64,000 nucleotides of DNA from Geodermatophilus obscurus DSM 43160 (lineage in GTDB: Bacteria; Actinomycetota; Actinomycetes; Mycobacteriales; Geodermatophilaceae), in NCBI RefSeq assembly GCF_000025345.1, contig NC_013757.1:2480001-2544000 (forward strand), in the 5' to 3' direction. The position numbers and the translations under genes were made by a program. The notes under the pieces are model-generated. The model worked only from the letters and a program-made list of their open reading frames with translations, ran no database searches and was not told where the DNA came from. Within the stretch, counting starts at the first letter, position 1; each line of letters opens with the position of its first letter. Shown in pieces: positions 26,134 through 33,565 of this stretch.

Positions 26134-27292
26134 CTTCCTCGCGTGGCTGGAGGCCGGGCGGGAACACGGGCAGGTCCACTTCGACGACCGGCAGCAGTGC
26201 TGGCAGGTGCTGGGCCACCCGGAGGCCGGCATCGTGCTGTCCGACCCGGTCGTCTTCTCCTCCGACCTCACGGCGCTGCAACCCGCGCAGGACGACCTCG
26301 CGCTCTTCCAGCGCGGCAACCTCGTCCGGATGGACCCGCCGCGCCACCGGGTGCTGCGGTCCCTGGTCAACCAGGCGTTCACCCCGCGGGTCGTGGCGGG
26401 CCTCGAGCCGCGGATCGCCGAGCTCACCACCGAGCTGCTCGACCGGGCGGGGGAGCGGTTCGACCTGGTCGACGCGCTGGCCTATCCGCTGCCGGTGATC
26501 GTGATCGCCGACCTGCTGGGCGTCCCGACGTCCGACCGGGGGCTGTTCCGCCGGTGGGCCGACGTGCTGCTCGGCCAGGAGATCGACCCCGACCAGGGGC
26601 TGGTGGAAGCCGGCGAGCAGGCGGTGAGCGCCGTGGCGCCGACCGTCCGGGAGATGAACGCCTACTTCCTGGAGCACATCAGGTCCCGGCGGACGCACCC
26701 GGGCGACGACCTGACCAGCCGGCTCATCCAGGCCGAGGTGGACGGCCGGCGGCTGGCGTACGAGGAGATCGTCGGCTTCGTCGGGCTGCTGCTGGTCGCC
26801 GGGCACGTCACCACGACCGCGACGCTGGGCAACAGCATCGTCGCCTTCTCCGACGCCCCGGACGCCGCGGCCGAGGTCCGGGCCGATCCGGACCTGCTCC
26901 CGGCAGCGATCGAGGAGGTGCTGCGGATGCGGACGCCGTTCCCGCGGCTGGCCCGGATCACCACGGCCGACGCCGAGGTCGGCGGCGTGCACATCCCGGC
27001 CGGGCAGGTGGTGCTGCCCTGGCTGGCCGCCGCCAACCGCGACGCGCGGGTGTTCGCCGAGCCGCAGCGCTTCCACCTGCACCGCCGGCCCAACCCGCAC
27101 CTGACCTTCGGGCACGGCGTGCACTTCTGCCTCGGCGCGCCGCTGGCCCGGCTGGAGGCCCGGGTCGCGCTGCGGCTGCTGCTGGAGCGCTACCGGGACA
27201 TCGAGGTGGCCGCCGACGAACCGGTCGAGCACCGCAATCCGTGGACGATGGTCGCCGTCTCGAGGCTGCCGCTCGTCGTCCGTCCCGCCTGA
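26105..27292 (+). CDS. Cytochrome P450
   Basis: 395 residues, typical for a soluble bacterial P450. It has the ExxR of helix K in AIEEVLRMRTPFPRLAR and the heme loop FGHGVHFCLGAPLAR with C342 as thiolate ligand. The I-helix reads LLLVAGHVTTTAT: the acid of the usual AG-x-(E/D)-T motif is replaced by valine, which may alter proton delivery. Such P450s hydroxylate small molecules using ferredoxin partners; none is encoded nearby. The next gene is an NAD-dependent epimerase/reductase-like protein 13 bases on, suggesting a shared modification step. The substrate is unknown. Confidence 0.93.
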   Translation: MTTTRPTFDDFLAWLEAGREHGQVHFDDRQQCWQVLGHPEAGIVLSDPVVFSSDLTALQPAQDDLALFQRGNLVRMDPPRHRVLRSLVNQAFTPRVVAGLEPRIAELTTELLDRAGERFDLVDALAYPLPVIVIADLLGVPTSDRGLFRRWADVLLGQEIDPDQGLVEAGEQAVSAVAPTVREMNAYFLEHIRSRRTHPGDDLTSRLIQAEVDGRRLAYEEIVGFVGLLLVAGHVTTTATLGNSIVAFSDAPDAAAEVRADPDLLPAAIEEVLRMRTPFPRLARITTADAEVGGVHIPAGQVVLPWLAAANRDARVFAEPQRFHLHRRPNPHLTFGHGVHFCLGAPLARLEARVALRLLLERYRDIEVAADEPVEHRNPWTMVAVSRLPLVVRPA

Positions 27293-27305
27293 CCGCGAGG
27301 CCGCC

Positions 27306-28347
27306 GTGACCGACGTGCGCCAGACGCCCCTGCGCCCCGCGCCGCCGGAGGACGGTCCGTCCGGCGTGCACGTCGTGGTGGGGGCCGGGGGCGCGGTCGG
27401 CCGGCTCGTCGTCGGTCACCTGCACGCGGCGGGGGTCAGGGTCCGCGCGGTGACCCGGGACGGCCGGGACGTCGGCACCCCGGGTGTCGAGGCCGTGGCG
27501 GCCGACGCCCGGGACGGCGCCGCGCTGGCCGCCGTCAGCCGCGGGGCGGTCGCCGTCCACCACTGCGTCATGCCGGAGTTCAGCCGGTGGACCGAGGAGT
27601 TCCCGGTGGTGACCGACGCCCTCGTGCACGCCGCCCGGGCGGTCGGCGCCCGGCTGGTCTACGCCGACGACACCTGGATGTACGGCCGGGTCGACGGGGC
27701 CATGACCGAGGACACCCCCTGGCGGCCGGTCAGCGCCAGGGGCGTCCTCCGCGCCTGGCTCGCCGAGCGGCTGCTGCACGCTGCCGCTGACGGGGGGCTG
27801 CGCGTCAGCATCGCCCGCGCCGGGGAGCTGTACGGCCCCGGCGTGCGCTCGGTGATCGCGGGCAACGTGTTCGGCGCCGCGCGCCGCGGCCGGCCGGTGC
27901 ACTGGCTCGGTGATCCGGACCAGCCGCTGACCCCGACCTTCGTCGACGACTTCGCCCGGACGGTCGCCGTCCTCGGCATGCGGGACACGTCGGACGCGGC
28001 GGTCTGGCACGTGCCGCACCCCCGGCCGACCAGCGGGCGGGCCCTCGCCGCGGAGGCCTGCCGGCAGGCCGGGACGCGGCTCCTGCTGCTCCGGTACAGC
28101 GCCGTCCAGCTGCGGGTGCTCGGCCGGCTGGTGCCCGCTGGCCCGGGAGGGAGCCGAGCTGGTCTACCAGTTCGAGCAGCCCTTCGAGGTGGACGGCGGC
28201 CGGGCGGCGCGGGCCTTCGGGCTCCCCGCGACCCCGTACGAGGACGGCGTGCGCCGCACGCTGGCCGCGCTGTCGGCTGCGGCAGCCGGGCGCCGCCCCG
28301 CCCGGCGACGGGTCCCCGCCCCGCTGGTCCCGCCGCCCGGCGGGTGA
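27306..28347 (+). pseudogene. NAD-dependent epimerase/dehydratase, frameshifted near the 3' end
   Basis: The frame from GTG 27306 encodes an extended-SDR start (VHVVVGAGGAVGRLVVGHLH) and carries YADDTWMYG and YGPGVRS up to about codon 276. The match then breaks at 28131-28137, where one extra base in CCCG shifts the frame. Reading on from CTG 28138 restores a natural C-terminus (LAREGAELVYQFEQPFEVDG, GLPATPYEDGVRRTLAAL) with a stop at 28345. The whole protein would be about 346 residues, the family's size. It may be a sequencing error, a recent mutation or recoding; the original frame instead yields a long Arg/Pro-rich tail. Confidence 0.75.
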
Positions 28348-28361
28348 GGCCCCCGGGCCCC

Positions 28362-29420
28362 TCAGCCGCCGGCTGCGCTGCCGAGGGGGGCCGGCCGGAC
28401 GGCGAGCAGGCCGGCGCGGTCGAGCAGGTCGGCGAGCGCCCGGCCGTCGCCGGCACGGACGACGGGGACGGCGCCCGCCCGCTCCTCGGTCTCCGGCGGC
28501 TCCGTGCCGATCGGGGCGACGGTGCGCAGCGCGATCGCCGCGACCCGGTCCGGGTGCGCGCGGGCGAAGTCGCGGTAGATCTCGGGGTCGTGCTCGCCGT
28601 CGTCGCCGACCAGGACCCACCGCACGCCGGGCAGGTCGGCGGTCAGCCGCTCCAGGGACGCCCGCTTGTGCGCCCGGCCGCTGCGGAACCACGCGCGCGG
28701 GCTGATCCCCCAGTCGGTGAGCAGCAGGGCACCGGCCGGGAAGCGGTGCCGCTCGAGGAAGGCGGTGATCGGCCCGGCCAGGTTCCACGGCCCGTTGCTC
28801 ACGTAGACGACCGGTGCGTGCGGGGTGCCCTCGACGAGCCGGACCAGCAGCGCCGCCATGCCGGCCACCGGGCGGCGGGTGGAGCCGTTGCCCGCGAAGG
28901 TGCGCCACGCGGCGCGCAGGGGGTGCCGGATCCCGGTGATCCACACCGTGTCGTCGATGTCGCAGACGACGCCGCGGCGCGCGTCGGGGGAGGCGACGTG
29001 CAGCGGCGCCGGCACCGGCGGGCGGCCCTCCGGGTGCAGCAGGGCCGTGGCCGGACCAGGGGGCAGCTCGGCGGCCACGGTGAGGTCGATCAGGCCCGCG
29101 TCGTCGGCACGCGCCCGGACCCGTACTGCGCCCAGGGTGACGTCGATCTCGCCGTGCGGCTGCTCGAGGGTCAGCAGCCGGCGCCAGCCGGGGATGTCGA
29201 GGCGGGCGTTCGGGTCGGTGCCCGCGGGGGCCAGCAGCAGCCGTCCCCGCACCCGCGCCCGGCCTTGCGCGGCGTACCCGGGGTAGCCGAGGGCAGCGGT
29301 CGTCCAGCCACGGCGACGGGCGCGGGCGGAGAGTGCCCGGTCCAGCCGGACCTTGGCGCGGTACGCGGCCTCGATCGCCCGCAGCGACCAGGTCGCGGGG
29401 TCGGCGGGCTGGTCGGGCAC
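28362..29420 (-). CDS. App1-type phosphatase domain protein (DUF2183)
   Basis: About 352 residues. The HAD-like App1 core begins GVVCDIDDTVWITG (DxDxT/V nucleophile motif) near the middle. It continues with VVYVSNGPWNLAGPITAFL, TDWGISPRAWFRSGRAHKRA and VLVGDDGEHDPEIYRDFA, the last holding the metal-binding aspartates. The N-terminal part has beta-strands of a small accessory domain. Yeast App1 is a phosphatidate phosphatase; bacterial relatives are untested. I place the start at GTG 29420 with GGAGG upstream, since the in-frame ATG at 29516 lies inside the csp terminator hairpin. Confidence 0.85.
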   Translation of the reverse strand: MPDQPADPATWSLRAIEAAYRAKVRLDRALSARARRRGWTTAALGYPGYAAQGRARVRGRLLLAPAGTDPNARLDIPGWRRLLTLEQPHGEIDVTLGAVRVRARADDAGLIDLTVAAELPPGPATALLHPEGRPPVPAPLHVASPDARRGVVCDIDDTVWITGIRHPLRAAWRTFAGNGSTRRPVAGMAALLVRLVEGTPHAPVVYVSNGPWNLAGPITAFLERHRFPAGALLLTDWGISPRAWFRSGRAHKRASLERLTADLPGVRWVLVGDDGEHDPEIYRDFARAHPDRVAAIALRTVAPIGTEPPETEERAGAVPVVRAGDGRALADLLDRAGLLAVRPAPLGSAAGG

Positions 29421-29504
29421 GAGCGCCTCCGCGGGGACCGGTGGTCCGCAGACCGTACCGGCCCGACCGCGGTGCCCCGGGTCCGGCACGGGCCCCGGGA
29501 ACGA

Positions 29505-29540
29505 CCGGACCCCCACGGCAGGAGAGCCGTGGGGGTCCGG
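29505..29540 (-). terminator. Rho-independent-like terminator of the cold-shock gene
   Basis: CCGGACCCCCACGGC (29505-29519) and GCCGTGGGGGTCCGG (29526-29540) form a perfect 15-bp stem with the six-base loop AGGAGA. It begins 20 bases after the csp stop on the minus strand and separates that gene from the App1 gene. No T-run follows, as is usual in this GC range. Confidence 0.8.
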
Positions 29541-29559
29541 TGCCGTGTGCCGGCGTCGC

Positions 29560-29763
29560 TCAGATCGCGCGGACGTTCTCCGCCTGCGGGCCCTTCTGGC
29601 CCTGGGTGACGTCGAACTCGACGCGCTGCGCCTCGTCCAGCGACCGGTAGCCGCTCCCGCTGATCGCCGAGAAGTGGCAGAAGACGTCGGGGCCGCCGCC
29701 GTCCTGCTCGATGAAGCCGAAGCCCTTCTCGGCGTTGAACCACTTCACAGTGCCCTGGGTCAT
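29560..29763 (-). CDS. Cold-shock protein (CspA family)
   Basis: 67 residues, single cold-shock domain. RNP1 is KGFGFIEQ and RNP2 reads DVFCHFSAI; the usual VFVHFS has cysteine in place of the second valine. It starts [17 protein letters not shown], as in actinobacterial CspA. It binds single-stranded RNA/DNA and melts structure in mRNA. ATG 29763 has AGAGGG upstream, and the gap to the next gene leaves room for the long leader typical of csp genes. It is a single-gene unit closed by a perfect hairpin. Confidence 0.95.
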   Translation of the reverse strand: MTQGTVKWFNAEKGFGFIEQDGGGPDVFCHFSAISGSGYRSLDEAQRVEFDVTQGQKGPQAENVRAI

Positions 29764-30021
29764 GTCGTTTCCCTCTTCCGTGCTGTCGCATCAGGACAGA
29801 CGGTTGCCGGTCCTGGGTCGCCGCACCGACCGGCAGGACCGAGAGGAACGTCAGGCAGAGACGACTGTCGACGTTCGGGAACGAAGCAGAGGCACAACAG
29901 CGACCGGACGCCACGATACGCGATCACCCGCCACCCTGGGGACGCGCCACCGCGACCGGGCGGACCTCGTCCGGGGACGCTCCCGGCCAGGACCCCCGTC
30001 CGTGCCCGCCAAGGAGTCCCG

Positions 30022-30273
30022 ATGGACATCACCACCGTCAACGACCGGCACCTGTACCAGGGGCGGGTCGTGGTGCAGGACCCGGCGGACCCGTCCCGTT
30101 CGATCGAGATGCCGCGCAGGATCGTCCGGTTCGGGCCTGCCGGCTGGCTGACCGTGATGGCGGCCCTGACCGAGGACGCCGAGATCGAGCTGTACCCGGC
30201 CGCCCGCGTCCTGGCGGTCACCGATCTCCGTGAGGTCGGCGTGCCCGGTCACCCGCCCGGTGCCGGCGCGTGA
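30022..30273 (+). CDS. Hypothetical 83-residue protein
   Basis: It starts MDITTVNDRHLYQGRVVVQD at an ATG with AAGGAG 6 bases upstream. The product continues SIEMPRRIVRFGPAGWLTVM and EIELYPAARVLAVTDLREVG, alternating beta-strands like a small beta-sheet or PilZ/SH3-like fold. It has no membrane segment, signal peptide or cysteine. The codon use is that of a real gene. I do not recognise a family. It is separated from the next genes by a 15-bp tandem repeat region. Confidence 0.6.
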   Translation: MDITTVNDRHLYQGRVVVQDPADPSRSIEMPRRIVRFGPAGWLTVMAALTEDAEIELYPAARVLAVTDLREVGVPGHPPGAGA

Positions 30274-30326
30274 CGGCGACCCCAGCAGCGGGCAGCGGGC
30301 GGTCGCACGGTCGTCGGCGGCGCAGG

Positions 30327-30360
30327 GTCCCCGTGGACGTCGTCCCCGTGGACGTCGTCC
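30327..30360 (+). repeat. 15-bp tandem repeat
   Basis: GTCCCCGTGGACGTC occurs at 30327-30341 and 30342-30356, followed by GTCC, and a related GGTCCCCGTGG appears near 30386. It lies in the gap before the selenoprotein operon. Each unit holds the palindrome GACGTC. It may be slippage or tandem operators; nothing distinguishes these by eye. Confidence 0.7.
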
Positions 30361-30412
30361 TCCGCGCCGCGACCGGGGTTCCGCGGTCCCCGTGGGGGGA
30401 ACACCGTGCCGT

Positions 30413-30565
30413 GTGACCGATCCGGACGGGACACCCGAGGTGGAGCAGCGGCTGGCGGAGGACCTGGACCCGGAGCGGCACCGGGCTCCGTCGGAGGGCA
30501 TCCCGCAGGAGCTGTCCGACGACGCGGGCGGGGAGGATCCCCCACCATCGGGAAGCGGCCGGTGA
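30413..30565 (+). CDS. Small acidic protein, first ORF of the selenoprotein operon
   Basis: 50 residues, very acidic: VTDPDGTPEVEQRLAEDLDP, then GIPQELSDDAGGEDPPPSGS. The start is GTG 30413 downstream of GGGGGGAACACC. The TGA overlaps the GTG of the thioredoxin-fused gene (GTGA at 30562-30565), so it is coupled to it. There is no recognised domain; it is probably disordered. A longer frame from 30230 exists but its extra part is arginine-rich low complexity across the tandem repeats. The coupling is the main reason to accept it. Confidence 0.45.
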   Translation: MTDPDGTPEVEQRLAEDLDPERHRAPSEGIPQELSDDAGGEDPPPSGSGR

Positions 30566-32046
30566 GCGCGGTGCCGCCGCGCACACCGGGGAGCACCCGC
30601 TCCGGCACGGACGGGCGCGGTGTAGGAGCGCCGGGCCCGGGCGGCGCCGGGCAGCTGCCCGACGGGTTGGTCGCCGTGGTCAAGCACGACTGCCCGACCT
30701 GCGTCCTGGTCGAGCCGGTGCTGCGCGGCCTCGGTGCCGCGGTGTGGTGCCAGGACGACCCCACCTGGTTCGACCACGACGACACCGCCCTGGAGCTGTC
30801 CTACCGCCTGGGTGTGGAGACGGTCCCGACCCTGCTGCGCATCGAGCACGGGGTGGAGACCGCGCGGACGGTCGGCTGGAGCCGCGAGCAGTGGGAGGCG
30901 CTGACCGGCGTCCCCGGGCTGGGGGAGGGCCTGCCCGAGCACCGGCCGGGCTGTGGGTCGCTGTCGGTCGACCCGTTCCGGATCGACGCGCTGGAGGCGC
31001 GGTACGGCGGCAGCCGGCTGGTCAGCCGCCGGATCGAGCTGGCCGACCTCGAGGACGAGCACGAGGCGCTGTTCGACCGGGGTTTCACCGACGGGTTGCC
31101 GGTCGTCCCGCCCACCCCCGAGCGGGTGCTCCGGATGCTGCGCGGCACGACTCGCGACCCCGGTGAGGTGGTCGCCGTCGTCCCGCCGGACCTCGTGCCC
31201 TGCACCGTCGAGAAGGTCGCGGTCAACGCGGTGCTGGCCGGCTGCCTGCCCGAATACCTGCCGGTCGTCCTGGCGGCGCTGGAGGCGGCGTGCGCGGAGG
31301 AGTTCGCCCTGCACGGCGTGCTGGCCACGACCCACTTCGCCGGTCCGGTCGTCGTCGTCAACGGGCCGGTCGCCGCCCGGATCGGGATGAACAGCGGGGT
31401 CAACGCCCTCGGCCAGGGCAACCGCGCGAACGCCACGATCGGCCGGGCGCTGCAGCTGGTGGTGCGCAACGTCGGGGGCGGCCGTCCCGGTGAGGTGGAC
31501 CGGGCGACCCTGGGCAACCCGGGCAAGACCGGCTTCTGCTTCGCCGAGCGCGAGCAGGGCAGCCCCTTCGCCCCGCTGGCCGCCGACCGCGGGGTGCCCG
31601 GGAACGCGGTAACGGTCTTCGCGGGGTCGGGTGTGCAGCCGGTGGTCGACCAGCTCAGCCGGGAACCCGAGTCGCTGGCCCGGTCGTTCGCGGCCTGCCT
31701 GCGCGTCAACGCCCACCCCAAGCTGCCGATGGCCTTCGACGCGATGCTCGTCGTCTCCCCGGAGCACGGCCGGGTCCTCCGCGAGGCCGGCTGGGACCGC
31801 GCCCGCCTGCTGGCCGAGCTGGACGGGCTGCTGAGGCTCCCGCCCGGTGAGCTGGTACGCGGCGCCGGCGGGATGGCCGAGGGCCTGCCGCCCGGGGTCG
31901 CCGCCGACGACGTGCCGAAGTTCCGGCCCGGCGGTCTGCTGGTGGCCCACGCCGGCGGGGACGCCGGGTTGTTCAGTGCGATCATCGGCGGCTGGGTCGG
32001 CGGCGAGACGGGGAGCACCCCGGTGACGCGGGAGGTACGGGCATGA
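30562..32046 (+). CDS. Thioredoxin-like domain fused to a UGSC-associated domain
   Basis: 494 residues. Residues ~32-115 look like a thioredoxin fold with a C44-PT-C47 active site (VAVVKHDCPTCVLVEPVL) and the cis-proline strand VETVPTLLRIEHG. A separate domain of ~330 residues follows: DRGFTDGLPVVPPTPERVL, PCTVEKVAVNAVLAGCLPEY, INS-type MNSGVNALGQGNRANATIGR and LGNPGKTGFCFAE. I know this second part only as an uncharacterised protein found next to UGSC proteins. It overlaps the selenoprotein start (ATGA), so both are made together. The CPTC site could reduce the selenenyl-sulfide of its partner. Confidence 0.75.
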   Translation: MSAVPPRTPGSTRSGTDGRGVGAPGPGGAGQLPDGLVAVVKHDCPTCVLVEPVLRGLGAAVWCQDDPTWFDHDDTALELSYRLGVETVPTLLRIEHGVETARTVGWSREQWEALTGVPGLGEGLPEHRPGCGSLSVDPFRIDALEARYGGSRLVSRRIELADLEDEHEALFDRGFTDGLPVVPPTPERVLRMLRGTTRDPGEVVAVVPPDLVPCTVEKVAVNAVLAGCLPEYLPVVLAALEAACAEEFALHGVLATTHFAGPVVVVNGPVAARIGMNSGVNALGQGNRANATIGRALQLVVRNVGGGRPGEVDRATLGNPGKTGFCFAEREQGSPFAPLAADRGVPGNAVTVFAGSGVQPVVDQLSREPESLARSFAACLRVNAHPKLPMAFDAMLVVSPEHGRVLREAGWDRARLLAELDGLLRLPPGELVRGAGGMAEGLPPGVAADDVPKFRPGGLLVAHAGGDAGLFSAIIGGWVGGETGSTPVTREVRA

Positions 32047-32585
32047 GGACGGTCCTCGACCCCACGGGCGAGCGCCGGGCGCCGGAGCGGGCCCTGCTGC
32101 CTCGCCCGGCCTCGCTGCAGGGCCGGACGGTGGGTCTGCTGGACATCAGCAAGGCCCGCGGCGACGTCGTCCTGGACCGTCTCGAGGAGCTGCTGCGCGA
32201 GCACGGCGCCACGGTGCGCCGGTACCGCAAACCCACGTTCGCCCGCGTCGCCCCGGTGGACCTGCGGCAGGAGATCACCGAGCACTGCGAGGTGGTGGTC
32301 GAGGCACTGGCCGACTAGGGCTCGTGCACGTCGTGCAGTGTGCACGACATCGCCGACCTGGAGCGCCGGGGCGTGGTGGGGGTCTTCCTCGCCAGCGAGG
32401 CCTTCGCCGACGCCGCGCGGCTGCAGGGCGCGGCGCTGGGCTTCCCGGTGCCCTGCGTGCTCGTGCCCCATCCGGTGCAGGACCGCACGGACGCCGAGCT
32501 GCGCGCGGTCGCTGAGGAGGTCTGTCCGGCGGTGGTGGCCGCCGTGACCTCGGGCACCGCGTCGCCGCGGAGCCCGTCGGTCTGA
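32043..32585 (+). CDS. UGSC-motif selenoprotein with UAG-coded selenocysteine
   Basis: Read through the TAG at 32316-32318, this gives one 180-residue protein. The first 91 residues (RTVLDPTGERRAPERALLP, QGRTVGLLDISKARGDVVLD, RYRKPTFARVAP, CEVVVEALAD) and the residues after (GSCTSCSVHDIADLERRGVV, ALGFPVPCVLVPHPVQ) are the two halves of the UGSC family. TAG falls exactly where relatives have Sec (UGA) or Cys. Residue 92 is thus predicted Sec in U-GSCTSC. A GC-rich hairpin follows at once. Ordinary gene calling would split it at 32318 and restart near 32340. The real stop is TGA 32583-32585. The family is redox-like but its reaction is unknown. Confidence 0.92.
32319..32348 (+). promoter_or_regulatory. 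Putative bacterial SECIS hairpin after the UAG codon
   Basis: Two mutually exclusive 8-bp perfect stems can form inside the coding sequence. Fold A pairs TCGTGCAC (32322-32329) with GTGCACGA (32340-32347), loop of 10. Fold B pairs GTCGTGCA (32330-32337) with TGCACGAC (32341-32348), loop GTG, putting the loop 19 bases after TAG with a leading G. Fold B fits my recollection of bacterial SECIS rules (loop about 16-37 bases after the codon, G at the loop start). Binding by SelB is inferred. Confidence 0.65.
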
Positions 32586-32682
32586 CGCAGCCACCCCCTC
32601 CGTCCCCGGCTCCGCCGGCGCCCCCGTGCCGGTCGGGGCGCGGAGACCGCACCGACTGCTCGGTGGGGTCGCCGCGGTCCGG

Positions 32683-33231
32683 TCAGGCCGGCGTGGGAGT
32701 CTCGCCGAACAGCCGGCAGTCCCCGCCGAGCTCGTCCCACCGCGGCACGACCGCCCAGCCGGGACCGGCGTTCTGGACCACGTTGTGCACCCCGGTGATC
32801 TCGTACATGCAGGACGAGTCCGGATCGCTGCCGACCCACAGGTCGATGGTGTACTCCGCCGCGCCCGTGGGGTCCGAGCAGGCGCCGCAGCGGTCCTCCA
32901 CCACGAAGTACGCGCGGACCAGCGGGACGTAGAAGACGGCCCCGACCGGGAACTCGTCGCCGCCCTCGTAACCCACCGCGAGCGTGATCGGGTCGTCGAA
33001 GGTCCCCGTGCCGCCGGCCTTGCGACCGGAGGAGGTGGTACGGGTCCCGGCGGGCGAGTTGTCCTCCAGGCTGTACCCGGTCAGCCACGCTGTGTCGACC
33101 CACCCGTGCGGTTCAGGCCCGGGGTGGGCGGCGGCCTGCGGGGCGGCGACCGTCGGCACCAGGACGGCGGCGCACAGGCCGGTCAGCCCTGCGGCGGCGG
33201 TGGTCACGGTGCGGCGGGTCGGTGTCCTCAT
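32683..33231 (-). CDS. Secreted protein with a double-psi beta-barrel-like (3D/RlpA) domain
   Basis: 182 residues. The N-terminus MRTPTRRTVTTAAAGLTGLC ending in AAPQAAAHP is a signal peptide with a twin arginine, so Tat or Sec export. The mature part has TGYSLEDNSPAGTRT, GTGTFDDPITLAVGYEGGDE, FYVPLVRAYFVVEDRCGAC and YTIDLWVGSDP. The strand order and the D/C placement resemble 3D-domain or barwin-like barrels that act on or bind cell-wall sugars. ATG 33231 has AGGAA upstream. It is convergent with the selenoprotein operon and seems monocistronic. No catalytic residue can be asserted. Confidence 0.7.
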   Translation of the reverse strand: MRTPTRRTVTTAAAGLTGLCAAVLVPTVAAPQAAAHPGPEPHGWVDTAWLTGYSLEDNSPAGTRTTSSGRKAGGTGTFDDPITLAVGYEGGDEFPVGAVFYVPLVRAYFVVEDRCGACSDPTGAAEYTIDLWVGSDPDSSCMYEITGVHNVVQNAGPGWAVVPRWDELGGDCRLFGETPTPA

Positions 33232-33565
33232 GGCGTTCCTGTCCGTGGGTGGGCGGGAGCGCGGGCCACTCTCCCGGCCTCGCTGTCGGCCCACGACCCG
33301 GGGGCCGGTACGACGGCGAGTCGGCAACAGGGCGTACCGGACACGCCCACGGGTGTCGCGACCGCCGGCGGGCTGTCGCGGGCCGGGCCGGGCCTCCACC
33401 GGCCCCCTGTGCGGGGCATCAGCGGACGTAGTCGTTCCCTGTCTTGCCGTGCCGTCCCGTCGGCACCATGCTGCCGGTACTCGAAACCGAAGGCGTGGTC
33501 TGGCGCACAGACCCGGCTCCGGTCCAGGCACGAGACGCGTGCACCCAAGTGCTCAGGAGGAGCCG
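33232..33565. other. Divergent intergenic region before the PhaB-carboxylase operon
   Basis: About 330 bases between the secreted-protein start and the reductase start. It must hold promoters for both directions. I see no convincing -35/-10 pair, no long repeat and no ORF to support. The last 20 bases contain AGGAGG for the reductase. Confidence 0.4.

Noticed and set aside
27306-29609. A 767-residue fusion reading through from the epimerase
   Set aside because: Beyond codon 276 the frame is Arg/Pro/Gly low complexity opposite the App1 gene; the frameshift explains it.
32043-32318. A separate 91-residue gene ending at TAG, with a second gene from 32340
   Set aside because: The two halves are one UGSC protein with the family's Sec/Cys site at the TAG; the second piece has no ribosome site of its own.
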